Positions 30,767 to 40,079 of a stretch of 64,000 nucleotides of DNA are shown here, one piece after another; position 1 is the stretch's first letter, and each line of letters begins with the position of its first letter. A program made the translations under genes and the position numbers. The notes beneath the pieces were generated by a model. The model was given only the letters and a program-made list of their open reading frames with translations. It did not search any database and was not told the origin of the DNA. This DNA comes from Pseudomonas cerasi (GTDB lineage Bacteria > Pseudomonadota > Gammaproteobacteria > Pseudomonadales > Pseudomonadaceae): the NCBI RefSeq assembly GCF_900074915.1, contig NZ_LT222319.1, positions 4,807,001 through 4,871,000 on the forward strand. Reading direction: 5' to 3'.

Positions 30767-31660
30767 ATGAGCACCACTGCCGAACATTCCCGACTGCTGC
30801 GTCTCGCGACACGGGCCTCGCTGGCAGTTGCCACGACACTGATCCTGGCCAAGGGCGTTGCCTGGTGGCTGAGCGGTTCGGTGAGTCTGCTGGCCGGTCT
30901 TACCGACTCGCTGCTCGATGGCGCCGCCTCGTTCCTCAACCTGCTGGCGGTGCATTACGCACTTAGGCCTGCAGATGACGATCATCGCTATGGCCACGGC
31001 AAGGCGGAAGCGCTGTCGGGCATGGCGCAGGCGTTGTTCATCACCGTCAGTGGTGTGCTGATTGCCGTTCAGGCGGTCGAGCGCATCCAGAATCCCGAAC
31101 CGCTGGGCGCGCCGCTGCTGGGCATGGTCGTGATGGTGGTTTCCATCGCGCTGACGATCGCGCTGCTCACCCTGCAATACCGGGTTATCAAGGCGACCGG
31201 CTCGGCAGCGATCCGCGCCGATTCGCTGCACTACCGTTCAGACCTGCTGCTTAACGCCAGCATTCTGGTGGCGCTGACGCTGGCGTATTTCGGCTGGCAA
31301 CAGCTGGACGCGTATTTTGGGCTGGGCATCGCGCTGTATATCTTGTGGAGCGCCTTTCAAATCGCCCGCGAAACGATATCGGTGTTGATGGATGCGGAGT
31401 TGCCGGCCGATGTCAGCACTCAAATGCTGGCACTGGCGTGCGATGTGCCGGGCGTGCTCGGGGCGCATGATCTGCGTACACGAATCTCCGGTAATCACTG
31501 GTTTGTGCAATTGCACCTTGAGCTACCGGGCACCCTGACGCTGTCGGTCGCCCACGCCATTTGTGATCAGGTGGCCGACGCCATTCACAAGCAATTCCCG
31601 AAGGCCGAAGTGCTGGTGCACGCCGACCCTCAGGAAGTCGTCAAGCAGGCCAGTGCCTGA
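30767..31660 (+). CDS. fieF: Cation diffusion facilitator (FieF/YiiP-like Fe2+/Zn2+ efflux pump)
   Basis: 297 residues from ATG at 30767 (MSTTAEHSRLLRLATRASLA). Six membrane segments (about 13-205). The transport-site pattern is visible: LTDSLLDGAASFLN (two Asp in TM2) and the HRYGHGKAEALSG loop, then HYRSDLLLNASILVAL (His-xxx-Asp in TM5). The C-terminal cytoplasmic domain (about 210-297) has DLRTRISGNHWFVQLHLELP. It exports divalent metal in exchange for protons. Specificity (Fe, Zn) cannot be told from sequence alone. Confidence 0.92.
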   Translation: MSTTAEHSRLLRLATRASLAVATTLILAKGVAWWLSGSVSLLAGLTDSLLDGAASFLNLLAVHYALRPADDDHRYGHGKAEALSGMAQALFITVSGVLIAVQAVERIQNPEPLGAPLLGMVVMVVSIALTIALLTLQYRVIKATGSAAIRADSLHYRSDLLLNASILVALTLAYFGWQQLDAYFGLGIALYILWSAFQIARETISVLMDAELPADVSTQMLALACDVPGVLGAHDLRTRISGNHWFVQLHLELPGTLTLSVAHAICDQVADAIHKQFPKAEVLVHADPQEVVKQASA

Positions 31661-31666
31661 CCGGCA

Positions 31667-32833
31667 TCAGTTGACGCTGTAACCTCGCCCCGCCAGGCAC
31701 GCGCCCATCGAGCGACGATACAGATCGACCATGTCAGGCGATGGCTGGCCGGTGACATTGGCCGGGTCGAAACCGCTTTGCTCCGCAGCCCAGCGGTAGC
31801 ACTGGTATTTATCCAGCTCGACCTGCTGCGGGCTCTGCCCGTTGGTAGGGTAGGCCACCGGATCATAGCCATTGCCCTGTTGTTCGGCCGGCGGAGCCTG
31901 ATACACGGCTTCGTTCTGCGGCGGATTGACCACCACATAGTCCTGACTGTCCGGCTGGTAGGCGTAATAAGTGCCGGCAGCCAGAAACAGCAGGCTGCTG
32001 CCGATCCATACTTCCTGAGAGTAGGACGGTAGTCTGCTGACACGCACGCCGTAGGGCGGTGTCACCACGACATAACGCGGGCCTTGCGGGCGATACCAGT
32101 AGCCACCCGAGTAGTAATAGTCCTGCCCACGATAGGGAATACGCGAGTAGCCACCCGGTACGCGATCTATCGCATAGCCAGGCCGATATTGCGGGCCGGG
32201 TCCCCAGCCGTTGCCACGCCCATCGGGGCGCCCTTCCCAGTGATCATTAGGGCGACCGTTACCGGCCTGCCAGTTGCGATTGTTGCCGCGTGGAATGTCC
32301 TGGTAATAGCCCTGACGCGGCGGCTGGGTTTGCCACGCCTCTTTCGGGCCGCTCTGAATCGGCAGATTGTCCTGAGCCTGGCGCAACTGCTGACGCTGCT
32401 GGTTTTGCTGCTGCTGAATCTGGCGCTGCTGATCGCGCTGTTGCTGCTCGATCTGCTGTTGCTGCTGGCGCTCGACGTTGCGCTGCTGAAGCTGCTGTTG
32501 CTGGATCTGCTGCTGTTGCTGACGCTCGACCTGACGCTGCTGGTTCTGCTGTTCCTGAATCTGGCGTTGCTGATTGGTCTGCTGCTGGTTGATCAGTTGT
32601 TGCTGCTGACGCTCGACCTGGCGCTGCTGGTTTTGCTGCTGTTGGATCTGCCGCTGCTGATTGTTCTGCTCTTGAGCACGCTGTTGCTGCTGCTGACGCT
32701 GCTGCGCGTTTTCACCGGGGCTGCCGTAAAGCGGATTGCGCGGAGGTTCATCACGTTCGTCGGCCAGCGCGTGAGCACTGATGCTCAGACACAACAGACT
32801 TACACCCGCAAACTGCCAGATGCCAGATTTCAT
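31667..32833 (-). CDS. Exported Q-rich protein (DUF6515-like)
   Basis: 388 residues from ATG at 32833 (MKSGIWQFAGVSLLCLSISA). A signal peptide (cut near HALA/DE) leads to a long Gln-rich region (about 45-165) built of QQQRQIQ/QVERQQQQ-type heptad-like repeats, then a Gly/Tyr/Arg/Pro-rich part (YRPGYAIDRVPGGYSRIPYR) and a conserved GQDYYYSGGYWYRPQGPRYV domain, a membrane segment near VWIGSSLLFLAAGTYYAY, and a C-terminal Cys-containing tail (YQCYRWAAEQSGFDP). Likely cell-envelope protein. It ends six bases from convergent fieF. Confidence 0.8.
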   Translation of the reverse strand: MKSGIWQFAGVSLLCLSISAHALADERDEPPRNPLYGSPGENAQQRQQQQQRAQEQNNQQRQIQQQQNQQRQVERQQQQLINQQQTNQQRQIQEQQNQQRQVERQQQQQIQQQQLQQRNVERQQQQQIEQQQRDQQRQIQQQQNQQRQQLRQAQDNLPIQSGPKEAWQTQPPRQGYYQDIPRGNNRNWQAGNGRPNDHWEGRPDGRGNGWGPGPQYRPGYAIDRVPGGYSRIPYRGQDYYYSGGYWYRPQGPRYVVVTPPYGVRVSRLPSYSQEVWIGSSLLFLAAGTYYAYQPDSQDYVVVNPPQNEAVYQAPPAEQQGNGYDPVAYPTNGQSPQQVELDKYQCYRWAAEQSGFDPANVTGQPSPDMVDLYRRSMGACLAGRGYSVN

Positions 32834-32916
32834 GCTTTCCTCACTAGAGCGCGGGTTGACGTCATTAAGACTGTTTAAGCGTAGCGCCGTTCTGCGCACT
32901 TTATCAGCAGACAAAG

Positions 32917-33170
32917 AAAAGGGGACCAAATGGCCCCCTTGAGATACTTCGTCCTGGCGCAGCGCTTTTGACGCTGGCTCACCTCATGCCGTCTTCTGGA
33001 CAGTATGTAGCCCGGGGGCCTGACACACCCTGTTGGGTGGGAGGCCGCGACTGGCCTGATTCGGCGGGTCGCGCTGGACGCTGTGTCCGGGCAGTGATTC
33101 TGTTTAAAAGAATAGGCCTGAGGCTGAGGCAGAAGATTGCTAATATTGCGGATTAAAACATTACTGGCGC
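32917..33170 (-). ncRNA. Candidate small RNA ending in an orphan terminator
   Basis: On the minus strand a strong hairpin AAGGGGGCC-ATTT-GGTCCCCTT followed by TTCTTTGT (about 32917-32940) terminates a transcript, but no minus-strand gene lies upstream before the divergent Lrp gene at 33227. Further stem-like parts are present (CAGCG/CGCTG near 32960; CCCACCCAACAGGGTG near 33020). The bounds are guesses. A short leader or an attenuator ahead of the Q-rich gene is the alternative. Confidence 0.35.
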
Positions 33171-33226
33171 AATTTTTGACTTCAGATGAATAATCCAGCG
33201 CAATTGAATTGATAATGGGGTGCATC

Positions 33227-33706
33227 GTGAGCAAGCTCGACAGATACGACCTGAGCATTTTGGCTGAATTGCAACGGGACGCACGGATATCCAACCAGGA
33301 ATTGGCCGAACGCATTGGTCTGTCGCCGTCGCCCTGCTCGCGCCGGGTCAAGCAACTGGAAGACGACGGTTACATCGTGCGCCAGGTTGCCCTGCTGGAC
33401 CGCAAGAAACTGGGCCTGAACCTGACCGCCTACGTGCTGATCGGCATGGACCGGCACACACCCGAGCGCTTCGAGAACTTCGAGCAGCAGATCCGCAACC
33501 TGCCTCAGGTACTGGAATGCAGCCTGGTGACCGGCATGGACGCGGACTATCAACTGAAGGTGGTGGTGCCGGACATGGATCACTATCAGAAGCTGCTGTT
33601 GGGCCATCTGACCCGCATCGAAGGCGTGACCAGCGTCAAGTCGAGTTTTGTCCTCAATCAAGTGCTGGCCAGCACCGAAATGCCGCTGACTCACCTGCGC
33701 AACTGA
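33227..33706 (+). CDS. Lrp/AsnC-family transcriptional regulator
   Basis: 159 residues from GTG at 33227 (MSKLDRYDLSILAELQRDAR) with GGGG eight bases upstream. N-terminal helix-turn-helix: ISNQELAERIGLSPSPCSRR VKQLEDDGYI (about 21-50). The C-terminal RAM domain (about 65-155) has the alpha/beta ligand fold with VLECSLVTGMDADYQLKVVV and the glycine/aspartate pattern at the effector pocket. Such regulators respond to amino acids. It stands between a Q-rich envelope gene and rluE, so the target is not evident. Confidence 0.93.
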   Translation: MSKLDRYDLSILAELQRDARISNQELAERIGLSPSPCSRRVKQLEDDGYIVRQVALLDRKKLGLNLTAYVLIGMDRHTPERFENFEQQIRNLPQVLECSLVTGMDADYQLKVVVPDMDHYQKLLLGHLTRIEGVTSVKSSFVLNQVLASTEMPLTHLRN

Positions 33707-33719
33707 GCCAGCACCGGTA

Positions 33720-34352
33720 TCACAGTTTTGCGGCGACTTCCCTGTACTGGCCCTGATCCAGGCCCTCCAGCGTCCAGTCGCCAATCCTGACCCGCACCAG
33801 CCGCAGGGTCGGCAAGCCGACGGCAGCGGTCATACGCCGCACCTGCCGATTGCGCCCTTCCTTGATCACCAGCTCCAGCCAGCTTGTCGGCACACTCTTG
33901 CGAAAGCGCACGGGCGGGTTGCGCGGCCAGAGTTGCGGTTCATCGAGCCGCCGCGCTTCGGCGGGCAAGGTCGGCCCGTCATTGAGCTGGACACCGTCGC
34001 GTAACTGCTGCAACTGCTCATCGCTCGGCTCGCCTTCGACCTGCACCCAGTAGGTCTTGGCCAGCTTGTGCTTGGGATCGGCAATGCGCGCCTGCAACTG
34101 GCCGTCGTTGGTCAATAGCAGCAAACCTTCGCTGTCGCGATCCAGACGCCCGGCCGGATAGATGCCGGGGATCTTGATGAAGTCCTTGAGCGTGGCGCGC
34201 CCTTCCTCATCGCTGAATTGGGTCAGCACGTCGAAAGGCTTGTTGAACAGGATCAGCCTGGGCTCGGCCGGTGGCGCTTTGGCGACACGCCGGGCAGTGC
34301 CTGTCGGTGTGGAGGCAGGACGGCGGGAAACGGGGCGTTGGGTGCGGGACAT
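33720..34352 (-). CDS. rluE: 23S rRNA pseudouridine synthase RluE
   Basis: 210 residues from ATG at 34352 (MSRTQRPVSRRPASTPTGTA). A basic N-terminal extension, then LILFNKPFDVLTQFSDEEGR, the catalytic motif IYPAGRLDRDSEGLLLLTND (Asp in GRLDRDSEG), and the C-terminal WLELVIKEGRNRQVRRMTAA and TLRLVRVRIGDWTLEGL typical of the RsuA/RluE group. No S4 domain, as in RluE. It converts U2457 (E. coli numbering) in 23S rRNA. Confidence 0.93.
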   Translation of the reverse strand: MSRTQRPVSRRPASTPTGTARRVAKAPPAEPRLILFNKPFDVLTQFSDEEGRATLKDFIKIPGIYPAGRLDRDSEGLLLLTNDGQLQARIADPKHKLAKTYWVQVEGEPSDEQLQQLRDGVQLNDGPTLPAEARRLDEPQLWPRNPPVRFRKSVPTSWLELVIKEGRNRQVRRMTAAVGLPTLRLVRVRIGDWTLEGLDQGQYREVAAKL

Positions 34353-34377
34353 GAGAATTCGGCAATCGGAAAACAGA

Positions 34378-34399
34378 AAGGGCCACTTTAGTGGCCCTT
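34378..34399 (-). terminator. Terminator after amn
   Basis: Perfect 10-bp stem AAGGGCCACT/AGTGGCCCTT with a two-base centre. On the minus strand it is followed by TCTGTTTTCC. It separates amn from rluE. Confidence 0.8.
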
Positions 34400-34431
34400 G
34401 GTGCAAATACCAATCTATTAACGGCAAGCCA

Positions 34432-35895
34432 TCAACGGAATGGCGGCTCGTCGAAGCTGCGCAGTTTGCGTGAGTGCAGCGAGTTCACCTCGGTACGCAG
34501 CAGGTCCAGCGCAGCGATGCCGATTTTCAGGTGCTGACTGACAGCACGCTCATAGAACGCATTCGCCGAACCCGGCAGCTTGATTTCGCTGTGCAGCGGC
34601 TTGTCGGATACACACAGCAACGTGCCGTAAGGCACACGCAGGCGATATCCCTGAGCAGCGATGGTGCCGCTTTCCATGTCGACCGCCACTGCGCGCGACA
34701 GGTTGATCAGCGGACGTTCCTGAGCCCAGCGCAGTTCCCAGTTACGGTCGTCATAGGTCAACACCGTGCCGGTGCGCAGGCGCTTCTTGAGCTCTTCGCC
34801 GCGCTCGCCGGTAATCTGCGCAGCCGACTCCTGCAAGGCCAGTTGCACTTCGGCAAGCGCCGGAATCGGGATATGGGGCGGCAGTACGCGGTCGAGAATC
34901 CCGTCGCGACGCATGTAGGCGTGAGCCAACACGTAATCGCCGATGGTCTGCGACTGACGCAGGCCGCCGCAGTGACCGATCATCAGCCAGCAATGCGGAC
35001 GCAGCACCGCGAGGTGATCGGTGATGTTCTTGGCGTTGGACGGGCCGACGCCGATGTTGACCAGCGTCACGCCATGACCGTCTTCGGCGATCAGGTGGTA
35101 GGCCGGCATCTGATAGCGGTGCCAGACCACGCTGGCGACGATGGCCTGGGCTTCTTCCTGGCCCATGCTCTTGTCGACCACCACGTTACCCGGCAGGACC
35201 ATGCGCACGAAACGCGGGTCTTCGCGGAGCTGTTCCAGGCCGTGCAGAATGAACTGGTCGACATAGCGATGGTAGTTGGTCAGCAGAATCCACGGCTGCA
35301 CATGGCGCCAGTCGCTGCCGGTGTAATGCACCAGACGGCGTAGCGAAAAATCCACCCGCGCAGCGTCGAACAGCGCCAGTGGCAGCGGATCGACGTTGGC
35401 CCAGTCGTAGAGGCCGTCGGCAATGCCGTCGGTGGCAGCCGACAGGTCGGTGCTCGGGAACACTCGTGCCAGCGCCGCAGCGGTGACGCCCGTGCCGGCC
35501 AGCTCATCGCCCTGCTCGACCACGTAAGGATAAGGAATGCTCTGCTCGCTCATACCGACTTCGACCGTCACGGTGAAATCGTTCATCAGCGGGACAAGTT
35601 GTTCGAGCAGGTACTTTTTGAAGGCCTTGGGCTGCGTGACGGTGACGCTGTAAGTGCCCGGCAGCTGCACCTTGGCGTAGGCGCGCGTGGTGACCGGCAC
35701 TTCGCCCTGGCATTTGTAGACCAGGCGCAGTTCCGGGTAGCTGAATTGCGCTCGCTCTTCGGCAGTGGGTTCAACGCGGTCTTTCAGGTAGCGCTTGAGC
35801 GCCTGACTCAGCGCACTGGTGGCGCGTTCATGCAGCTCGGCGAGCCGTTCTACAGCCTGCTCGGCGGTGTCGACAACAACAAAGGCTTGGGTCAC
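34432..35895 (-). CDS. amn: AMP nucleosidase
   Basis: 487 residues, the usual length. An N-terminal AMP-nucleosidase-specific domain (about 1-170) with YPELRLVYKCQGEVPVTTRA is followed by the nucleoside-phosphorylase-type catalytic domain: TLVNIGVGPSNAKNITDHLA, PHCWLMIGHCGGLRQSQTIG, and AVDMESGTIAAQGYRLRVPY (DMES for base/ribose binding). It cleaves AMP to adenine and ribose 5-phosphate in purine salvage and energy balance. ATG 35895; own terminator at 34378. Confidence 0.95.
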   Translation of the reverse strand: MTQAFVVVDTAEQAVERLAELHERATSALSQALKRYLKDRVEPTAEERAQFSYPELRLVYKCQGEVPVTTRAYAKVQLPGTYSVTVTQPKAFKKYLLEQLVPLMNDFTVTVEVGMSEQSIPYPYVVEQGDELAGTGVTAAALARVFPSTDLSAATDGIADGLYDWANVDPLPLALFDAARVDFSLRRLVHYTGSDWRHVQPWILLTNYHRYVDQFILHGLEQLREDPRFVRMVLPGNVVVDKSMGQEEAQAIVASVVWHRYQMPAYHLIAEDGHGVTLVNIGVGPSNAKNITDHLAVLRPHCWLMIGHCGGLRQSQTIGDYVLAHAYMRRDGILDRVLPPHIPIPALAEVQLALQESAAQITGERGEELKKRLRTGTVLTYDDRNWELRWAQERPLINLSRAVAVDMESGTIAAQGYRLRVPYGTLLCVSDKPLHSEIKLPGSANAFYERAVSQHLKIGIAALDLLRTEVNSLHSRKLRSFDEPPFR

Positions 35896-35947
35896 GATTC
35901 ATGTCCTGTCTGATCTTGCAGACGTGCATCGTAACGGGTTCGCGTGC

Positions 35948-37597
35948 TCATGCCACCTGCGGCGAGGCCCTTTGCAGCAATGTTTCTACGTCAACACCCT
36001 TGGGCAAAGCGCCATACACCCGCCCGCCAGACACCAGTCGACCGGCAATGAAGCCGTCACTGACCGCCGCGTTACCCGCTTCCAGCAACAACTTGCCCTG
36101 CAAGGCGATGGCGATGTCTTCGGTCAGTTGGCGGGCGCGGTACTGAATGTCGCCGGTGTCCTGAAACGCCGCCTTGAGCTTGCCGATATGTGCCGCCAGT
36201 TGCCGGTCGCCATGTCCGTCGCCCAGTTCGTCGAACAGCGCATCAAGTGCGCCGGGCTCCTTGGACAGGGTTCGCAGCACGTCCAGGCATTGCACGTTGC
36301 CGGAGCCTTCCCATGTCGAGTTGACCGGCGCTTCGCGGTACAACCGGGGCAGAATGCTGTCCTCGACATAACCGGCGCCGCCCAGGCACTCGGCGGCTTC
36401 GTTGATCATGGCCGGGGCGCGCTTGCAGATCCAGTATTTGCCCACTGCCGTGACCAGACGCACAAAACGCTTTTCGTGGTCATCATCCAGGTGATCAAGC
36501 GCGCGCCCCATCCGCAGGGTCAGGGCCAGCGCGGCCTCGCTTTCCAGTGCCAGATCAGCCAGCACGTTCTGCATCAACGGTTGCTCGGCGAGCAACCGGC
36601 CACTGACCGTACGGTACGCGCAATGGTGGGTCGCCTGAGTCAGCGCCTGACGCATCAGGGCACTGGAGCCAATCATGCAGTCGAAACGGTTCATGGCGAC
36701 CATTTCGGTGATGGTCGGGACGCCACGCCCTTCTTCGCCGATCATCCATGCCAGCGCGCCACGAAACTCGACTTCGCTGGAGGCGTTGGACCAGTTGCCG
36801 AGCTTGTTTTTCAGGCGCTGAATGTAAAACTCGTTACGCGTGTCGTCCGGCCTATGGCGCGGCAGCAGAAAACAGCTGAGGCCCTTGTCGGTCTGCGCCA
36901 GGGTCAGGAATGCATCGCACATCGGTGCCGAGCAGAACCATTTGTGCCCGACCAGCTCGTAGGCCTGGCCGGGGCCGCCTGCTCCCACCGGGAACGCACG
37001 CGTGGTGTTGGCGCGCACGTCGGTGCCGCCCTGCTTCTCGGTCATGGCCATGCCGATGGTCGCGCCACGCTTGTGCGCAATGCCCACGTTGCGTGGATCG
37101 TACTCAGTCGACTGCACCTTGGGCAGCCAGATTTCAGCCAGATCCGGTTGCAGCCTGAGCGCAGGAACGCTGGCGAAGGTCATGGTCAGCGGACAGCCGC
37201 TGCCAGGGTCTGCCTGGGTATGCAAATAACTCATGGCCGCACGCGCCACGTGAGCGCCGGGCTGCGGATCGGTCCATGGCAACGACGGGATGCCATGCTC
37301 GATGGCCGTGCTCATCAACTGGTGATACGTCGGGTGGAATTCGACCAGGTCGATGCGGTGCCCGTAACGGTCATGGCTGGCAAACTCAGGCTTGTGCTGG
37401 TTGGCCAGAAAGCCCGCCGCCATCAGCGGGCCACCTGCCAGCGAACCGTAGGCATCGATACGCGACTGCGCCCAGCCCGCCCCGAATCGCCTGCTCCATT
37501 CCTGAAGTGGCACGTCGATACGGTAAAGGTTTGCCCCGTCCAGCGGCGGCGGTTGATTGGTGACTTCGTGGGTTTCGGCGAATTGATTCAGGTTCAT
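35948..37597 (-). CDS. Acyl-CoA dehydrogenase, AidB-type
   Basis: 549 residues. N-terminal AidB-type extension (QPPPLDGANLYRIDVPLQEW), FAD/acyl-CoA dehydrogenase core with MAMTEKQGGTDVRANTTRAF (FAD and substrate loop), HKWFCSAPMCDAFLTLAQTD, RGVPTITEMVAMNRFDCMIG and the helical domain with AAECLGGAGYVEDSILPRLY REAPVNSTWEGSGNVQCLD (catalytic Glu region and EGSGNVQ, as in AidB). E. coli AidB is a DNA-binding flavoprotein of the alkylation response; a fatty-acid role is possible for this relative. The locus matches the PA3972 position in P. aeruginosa. Confidence 0.88.
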   Translation of the reverse strand: MNLNQFAETHEVTNQPPPLDGANLYRIDVPLQEWSRRFGAGWAQSRIDAYGSLAGGPLMAAGFLANQHKPEFASHDRYGHRIDLVEFHPTYHQLMSTAIEHGIPSLPWTDPQPGAHVARAAMSYLHTQADPGSGCPLTMTFASVPALRLQPDLAEIWLPKVQSTEYDPRNVGIAHKRGATIGMAMTEKQGGTDVRANTTRAFPVGAGGPGQAYELVGHKWFCSAPMCDAFLTLAQTDKGLSCFLLPRHRPDDTRNEFYIQRLKNKLGNWSNASSEVEFRGALAWMIGEEGRGVPTITEMVAMNRFDCMIGSSALMRQALTQATHHCAYRTVSGRLLAEQPLMQNVLADLALESEAALALTLRMGRALDHLDDDHEKRFVRLVTAVGKYWICKRAPAMINEAAECLGGAGYVEDSILPRLYREAPVNSTWEGSGNVQCLDVLRTLSKEPGALDALFDELGDGHGDRQLAAHIGKLKAAFQDTGDIQYRARQLTEDIAIALQGKLLLEAGNAAVSDGFIAGRLVSGGRVYGALPKGVDVETLLQRASPQVA

Positions 37598-37719
37598 GAG
37601 TCATCTCCTGCCTGAGTACACACACAACATGCACACAGTGAATCACGCACCCGGCCCTAGCAAAAGTGCCGTAGCCGCCTAACCGTCGGCGCTTTCAGCT
37701 GATGACGCTATAAGGCCGC

Positions 37720-39714
37720 TTATATACCCCATTGAGCCTTGAGTTCAGGCGCCCTGCGCACCGCGCCCGGCACGACCATCAGCATCGGCACGCTCAGCGT
37801 GAAACAGCTGCCCTTGCCGGGTTCGGAACGATGACTCAGTTCGCCGCCCTGCAACTCGACCAGTTTCCGGCAGATCGCCAGTCCGATGCCCAGCCCGCCG
37901 TATTCGCGGGTCATGGAGCCGTCGACCTGAAAGAAATGCTGATACAGCCGGGCTTCGTCCAGGCGGCTGAAGCCGATACCGCTGTCCATCACTTCGACCC
38001 GCAGGTACAGGCGCTCCAGGTCTTGCGGATGGCCACTGAAACGTACCTGCACCGCGCCCTTCCGGGTGAATTTGATCGCGTTGTCCACCAGACACTCGAT
38101 GCACTGGTAGAGCTTGCTCGCGTCGCCACGAAGGCTCGGCGGCAGTTTATCGTCCAGATCGAGCGTCAATATCAGGCCCTTGGACTGAGCCGCGCCGCTG
38201 AAACGCTCCTCTAACCTGTCAGCCAGATCCTCGGGGGAAAACGCCTCGCAGTCGGCGTACAGCACACCGGCCTGCAGCTCGGTGAGGGTCAGGATACCGT
38301 TGATCATGCTCATCATGTCGCGTGCCGAACTGGCGGCGGTTTGCTGATACATCTCGACTTCGTCGTCCATGTCCAGCGTCTGCATGACCTCCAGCGATCC
38401 GATCACCCCGTTCATCGGCGTTCGCAGCTCATGGGTGAGCGTGGCAAGGAACTCGTCCTTCAGCCGGTTGCTGTTGGCCAGTTGCTGGTTGAGGCGCTCC
38501 AGATCCTGACCGGCGGCCAGCAAGGTTTGCGCCTGCTGCCTGCGGGCGTGGTTGATACGGTCGGCCAGCGCCATCGACAGGAAGGCCATTTCCAGCACCG
38601 TGCCGATGTGCGAGGCGTACATGGTCAGGAAGGTATTGGGCAGATAGCCAAGCAGCATCAAGCCGAAGATCAGTCCGCTGACCATGAATACCGACCAGGC
38701 AAGTACGAAGTAGCGCCCGACCCGTTCGCCTTTGATGACCGCAACGATACCCGCCAGGTAGATCGTCAGAGAGCCCGCCATGACCAGCTGAGTGGCACCG
38801 CGCAGAGCCGGCCCGTAGCTGAGGAACAAGGCCATGAACATGACCAGTACGGCAGCGCCGATAACCGCCAGCAGCAGCCGGTCCAGCCAGCGGCTCAATT
38901 GTGCGGTGCCCAGAAAGCTACGCGAAAACTGGCATGCGAATAACGTCGCCAGCGACATCAGGAAGGGGGTCGACGCATTCGCCCACCAGGGGCTGTCAGG
39001 CCATAGGTATTCGATGGCGACGCCGTTGATCGACATCTGATAAAGCCCGAACGAGGCGACATACAGCAGGTAATACAGGTAATCCACCTCACGAACGCTG
39101 AGGTAGATGAACAGGTTGTAGACCAGCATGCCCAGCAGCACGCCGTAGATCAGACCGAAGACGTAAACCTTGGTGGGCTGAGCGTCCAGATACGCGTGGG
39201 TAGACCAGAGGTTGAGCGGTGCCTGAACAGAGCCTTCGCTGCGAATACGCATGTACAGGGTTCGCGCCTGGCCCGGCGGCAGGTCCAGCTGGAAGAGGTA
39301 GTTGTTCTGGGCGAACTGGCGGCTGGAGAACGGCAGCATGTCTCCGGTCTGCCAGACCCGCCCGGGATTACCGTCGGCATCCGGGACATAGAAATCAATG
39401 TGGTCCATTGGCGGATAGGCCAGTTCCAGCAACCAGTCGTTATGGATGCTGGCGTCCGTCGGGCGATAGGTCAGCTCGACCTTCAGCCAGAAGGCGGAAC
39501 GCGAATAACCGGCGTTGAAGGTCCCGGCAGGCACGGACTGAAAGGCACCGGCGTGAGCGGCGGCGCTGACGCTTTCGATGGTCGCCTCGCCGGTCGGGTC
39601 TTCGAATACCTGAATGGCACGGCCCAACGGCAGAAAACGAGTGTTTTCATCAAACTCGACTGCATGACTCTGCAACGGCAGCCAAAGAGCCAGAATGATC
39701 AACAGATAGCGCAT
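37720..39714 (-). CDS. ladS: LadS-like sensor histidine kinase without receiver domain
   Basis: 664 residues from ATG at 39714 (MRYLLIILALWLPLQSHAVE). Signal peptide (1-18), periplasmic 7TMR-DISMED2 domain (about 25-165; WLLELAYPPMDHIDFYVPDA), seven membrane segments (about 180-385), HisKA with His in FLATLTHELRTPMNGVIG, and HATPase with LVDNAIKFTRKG, DSGIGFS and GGLGIGLAICRKLVELQGGE. It ends shortly after the ATPase domain (KAQWGI), so the receiver domain of P. aeruginosa LadS is absent. Synteny (just before thiD) supports ladS. LadS acts on the Gac/Rsm switch. Confidence 0.88.
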   Translation of the reverse strand: MRYLLIILALWLPLQSHAVEFDENTRFLPLGRAIQVFEDPTGEATIESVSAAAHAGAFQSVPAGTFNAGYSRSAFWLKVELTYRPTDASIHNDWLLELAYPPMDHIDFYVPDADGNPGRVWQTGDMLPFSSRQFAQNNYLFQLDLPPGQARTLYMRIRSEGSVQAPLNLWSTHAYLDAQPTKVYVFGLIYGVLLGMLVYNLFIYLSVREVDYLYYLLYVASFGLYQMSINGVAIEYLWPDSPWWANASTPFLMSLATLFACQFSRSFLGTAQLSRWLDRLLLAVIGAAVLVMFMALFLSYGPALRGATQLVMAGSLTIYLAGIVAVIKGERVGRYFVLAWSVFMVSGLIFGLMLLGYLPNTFLTMYASHIGTVLEMAFLSMALADRINHARRQQAQTLLAAGQDLERLNQQLANSNRLKDEFLATLTHELRTPMNGVIGSLEVMQTLDMDDEVEMYQQTAASSARDMMSMINGILTLTELQAGVLYADCEAFSPEDLADRLEERFSGAAQSKGLILTLDLDDKLPPSLRGDASKLYQCIECLVDNAIKFTRKGAVQVRFSGHPQDLERLYLRVEVMDSGIGFSRLDEARLYQHFFQVDGSMTREYGGLGIGLAICRKLVELQGGELSHRSEPGKGSCFTLSVPMLMVVPGAVRRAPELKAQWGI

Positions 39715-40079
39715 TGAAGCCCCAAGGTAGGTCGTCGCGTTCAATCCATCCATTGATTACGACGTCCCGCAAATTTCTATCCTTGAAACAGGCTAATGAT
39801 TCAAACAGACCGTTGAACGTGCACATGTACCGGCAGACATCAGTAAAGACCCGAACCGTCACTTGTCAGCCTTGCCACTCAAGCATAGCCGCTAATAGCT
39901 TAAAGACAGTATCGCGATCAAAATCAAGGCAATAGCTCTATATCGGTGACCGCAAGGCAAACATGAGTACTTTTTAAGGTTTTGTCGAGCCTGCCGTTGT
40001 CACCGATCGGGCTCGATCCGCAAGAAAAAACCGGCACCCCGAGCGGCCCGCGAAAGGTTTAGTGATAAGCTCGCGCACC
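39715..40079. other. Divergent intergenic region ladS-thiD
   Basis: 365 bases with no supported gene. It must hold both promoters. No THI-box-like structure was found by eye. Confidence 0.6.

Noticed and set aside
32084..32878. Leucine-rich plus-strand frame resembling a membrane protein
   Set aside because: It is the complement of the Q-rich repeats (CAG/CTG); the hydrophobic look is an artefact.
35819..37615. 598-codon plus-strand frame opposite the acyl-CoA dehydrogenase
   Set aside because: Shadow of the real minus-strand gene, which has full family motifs.
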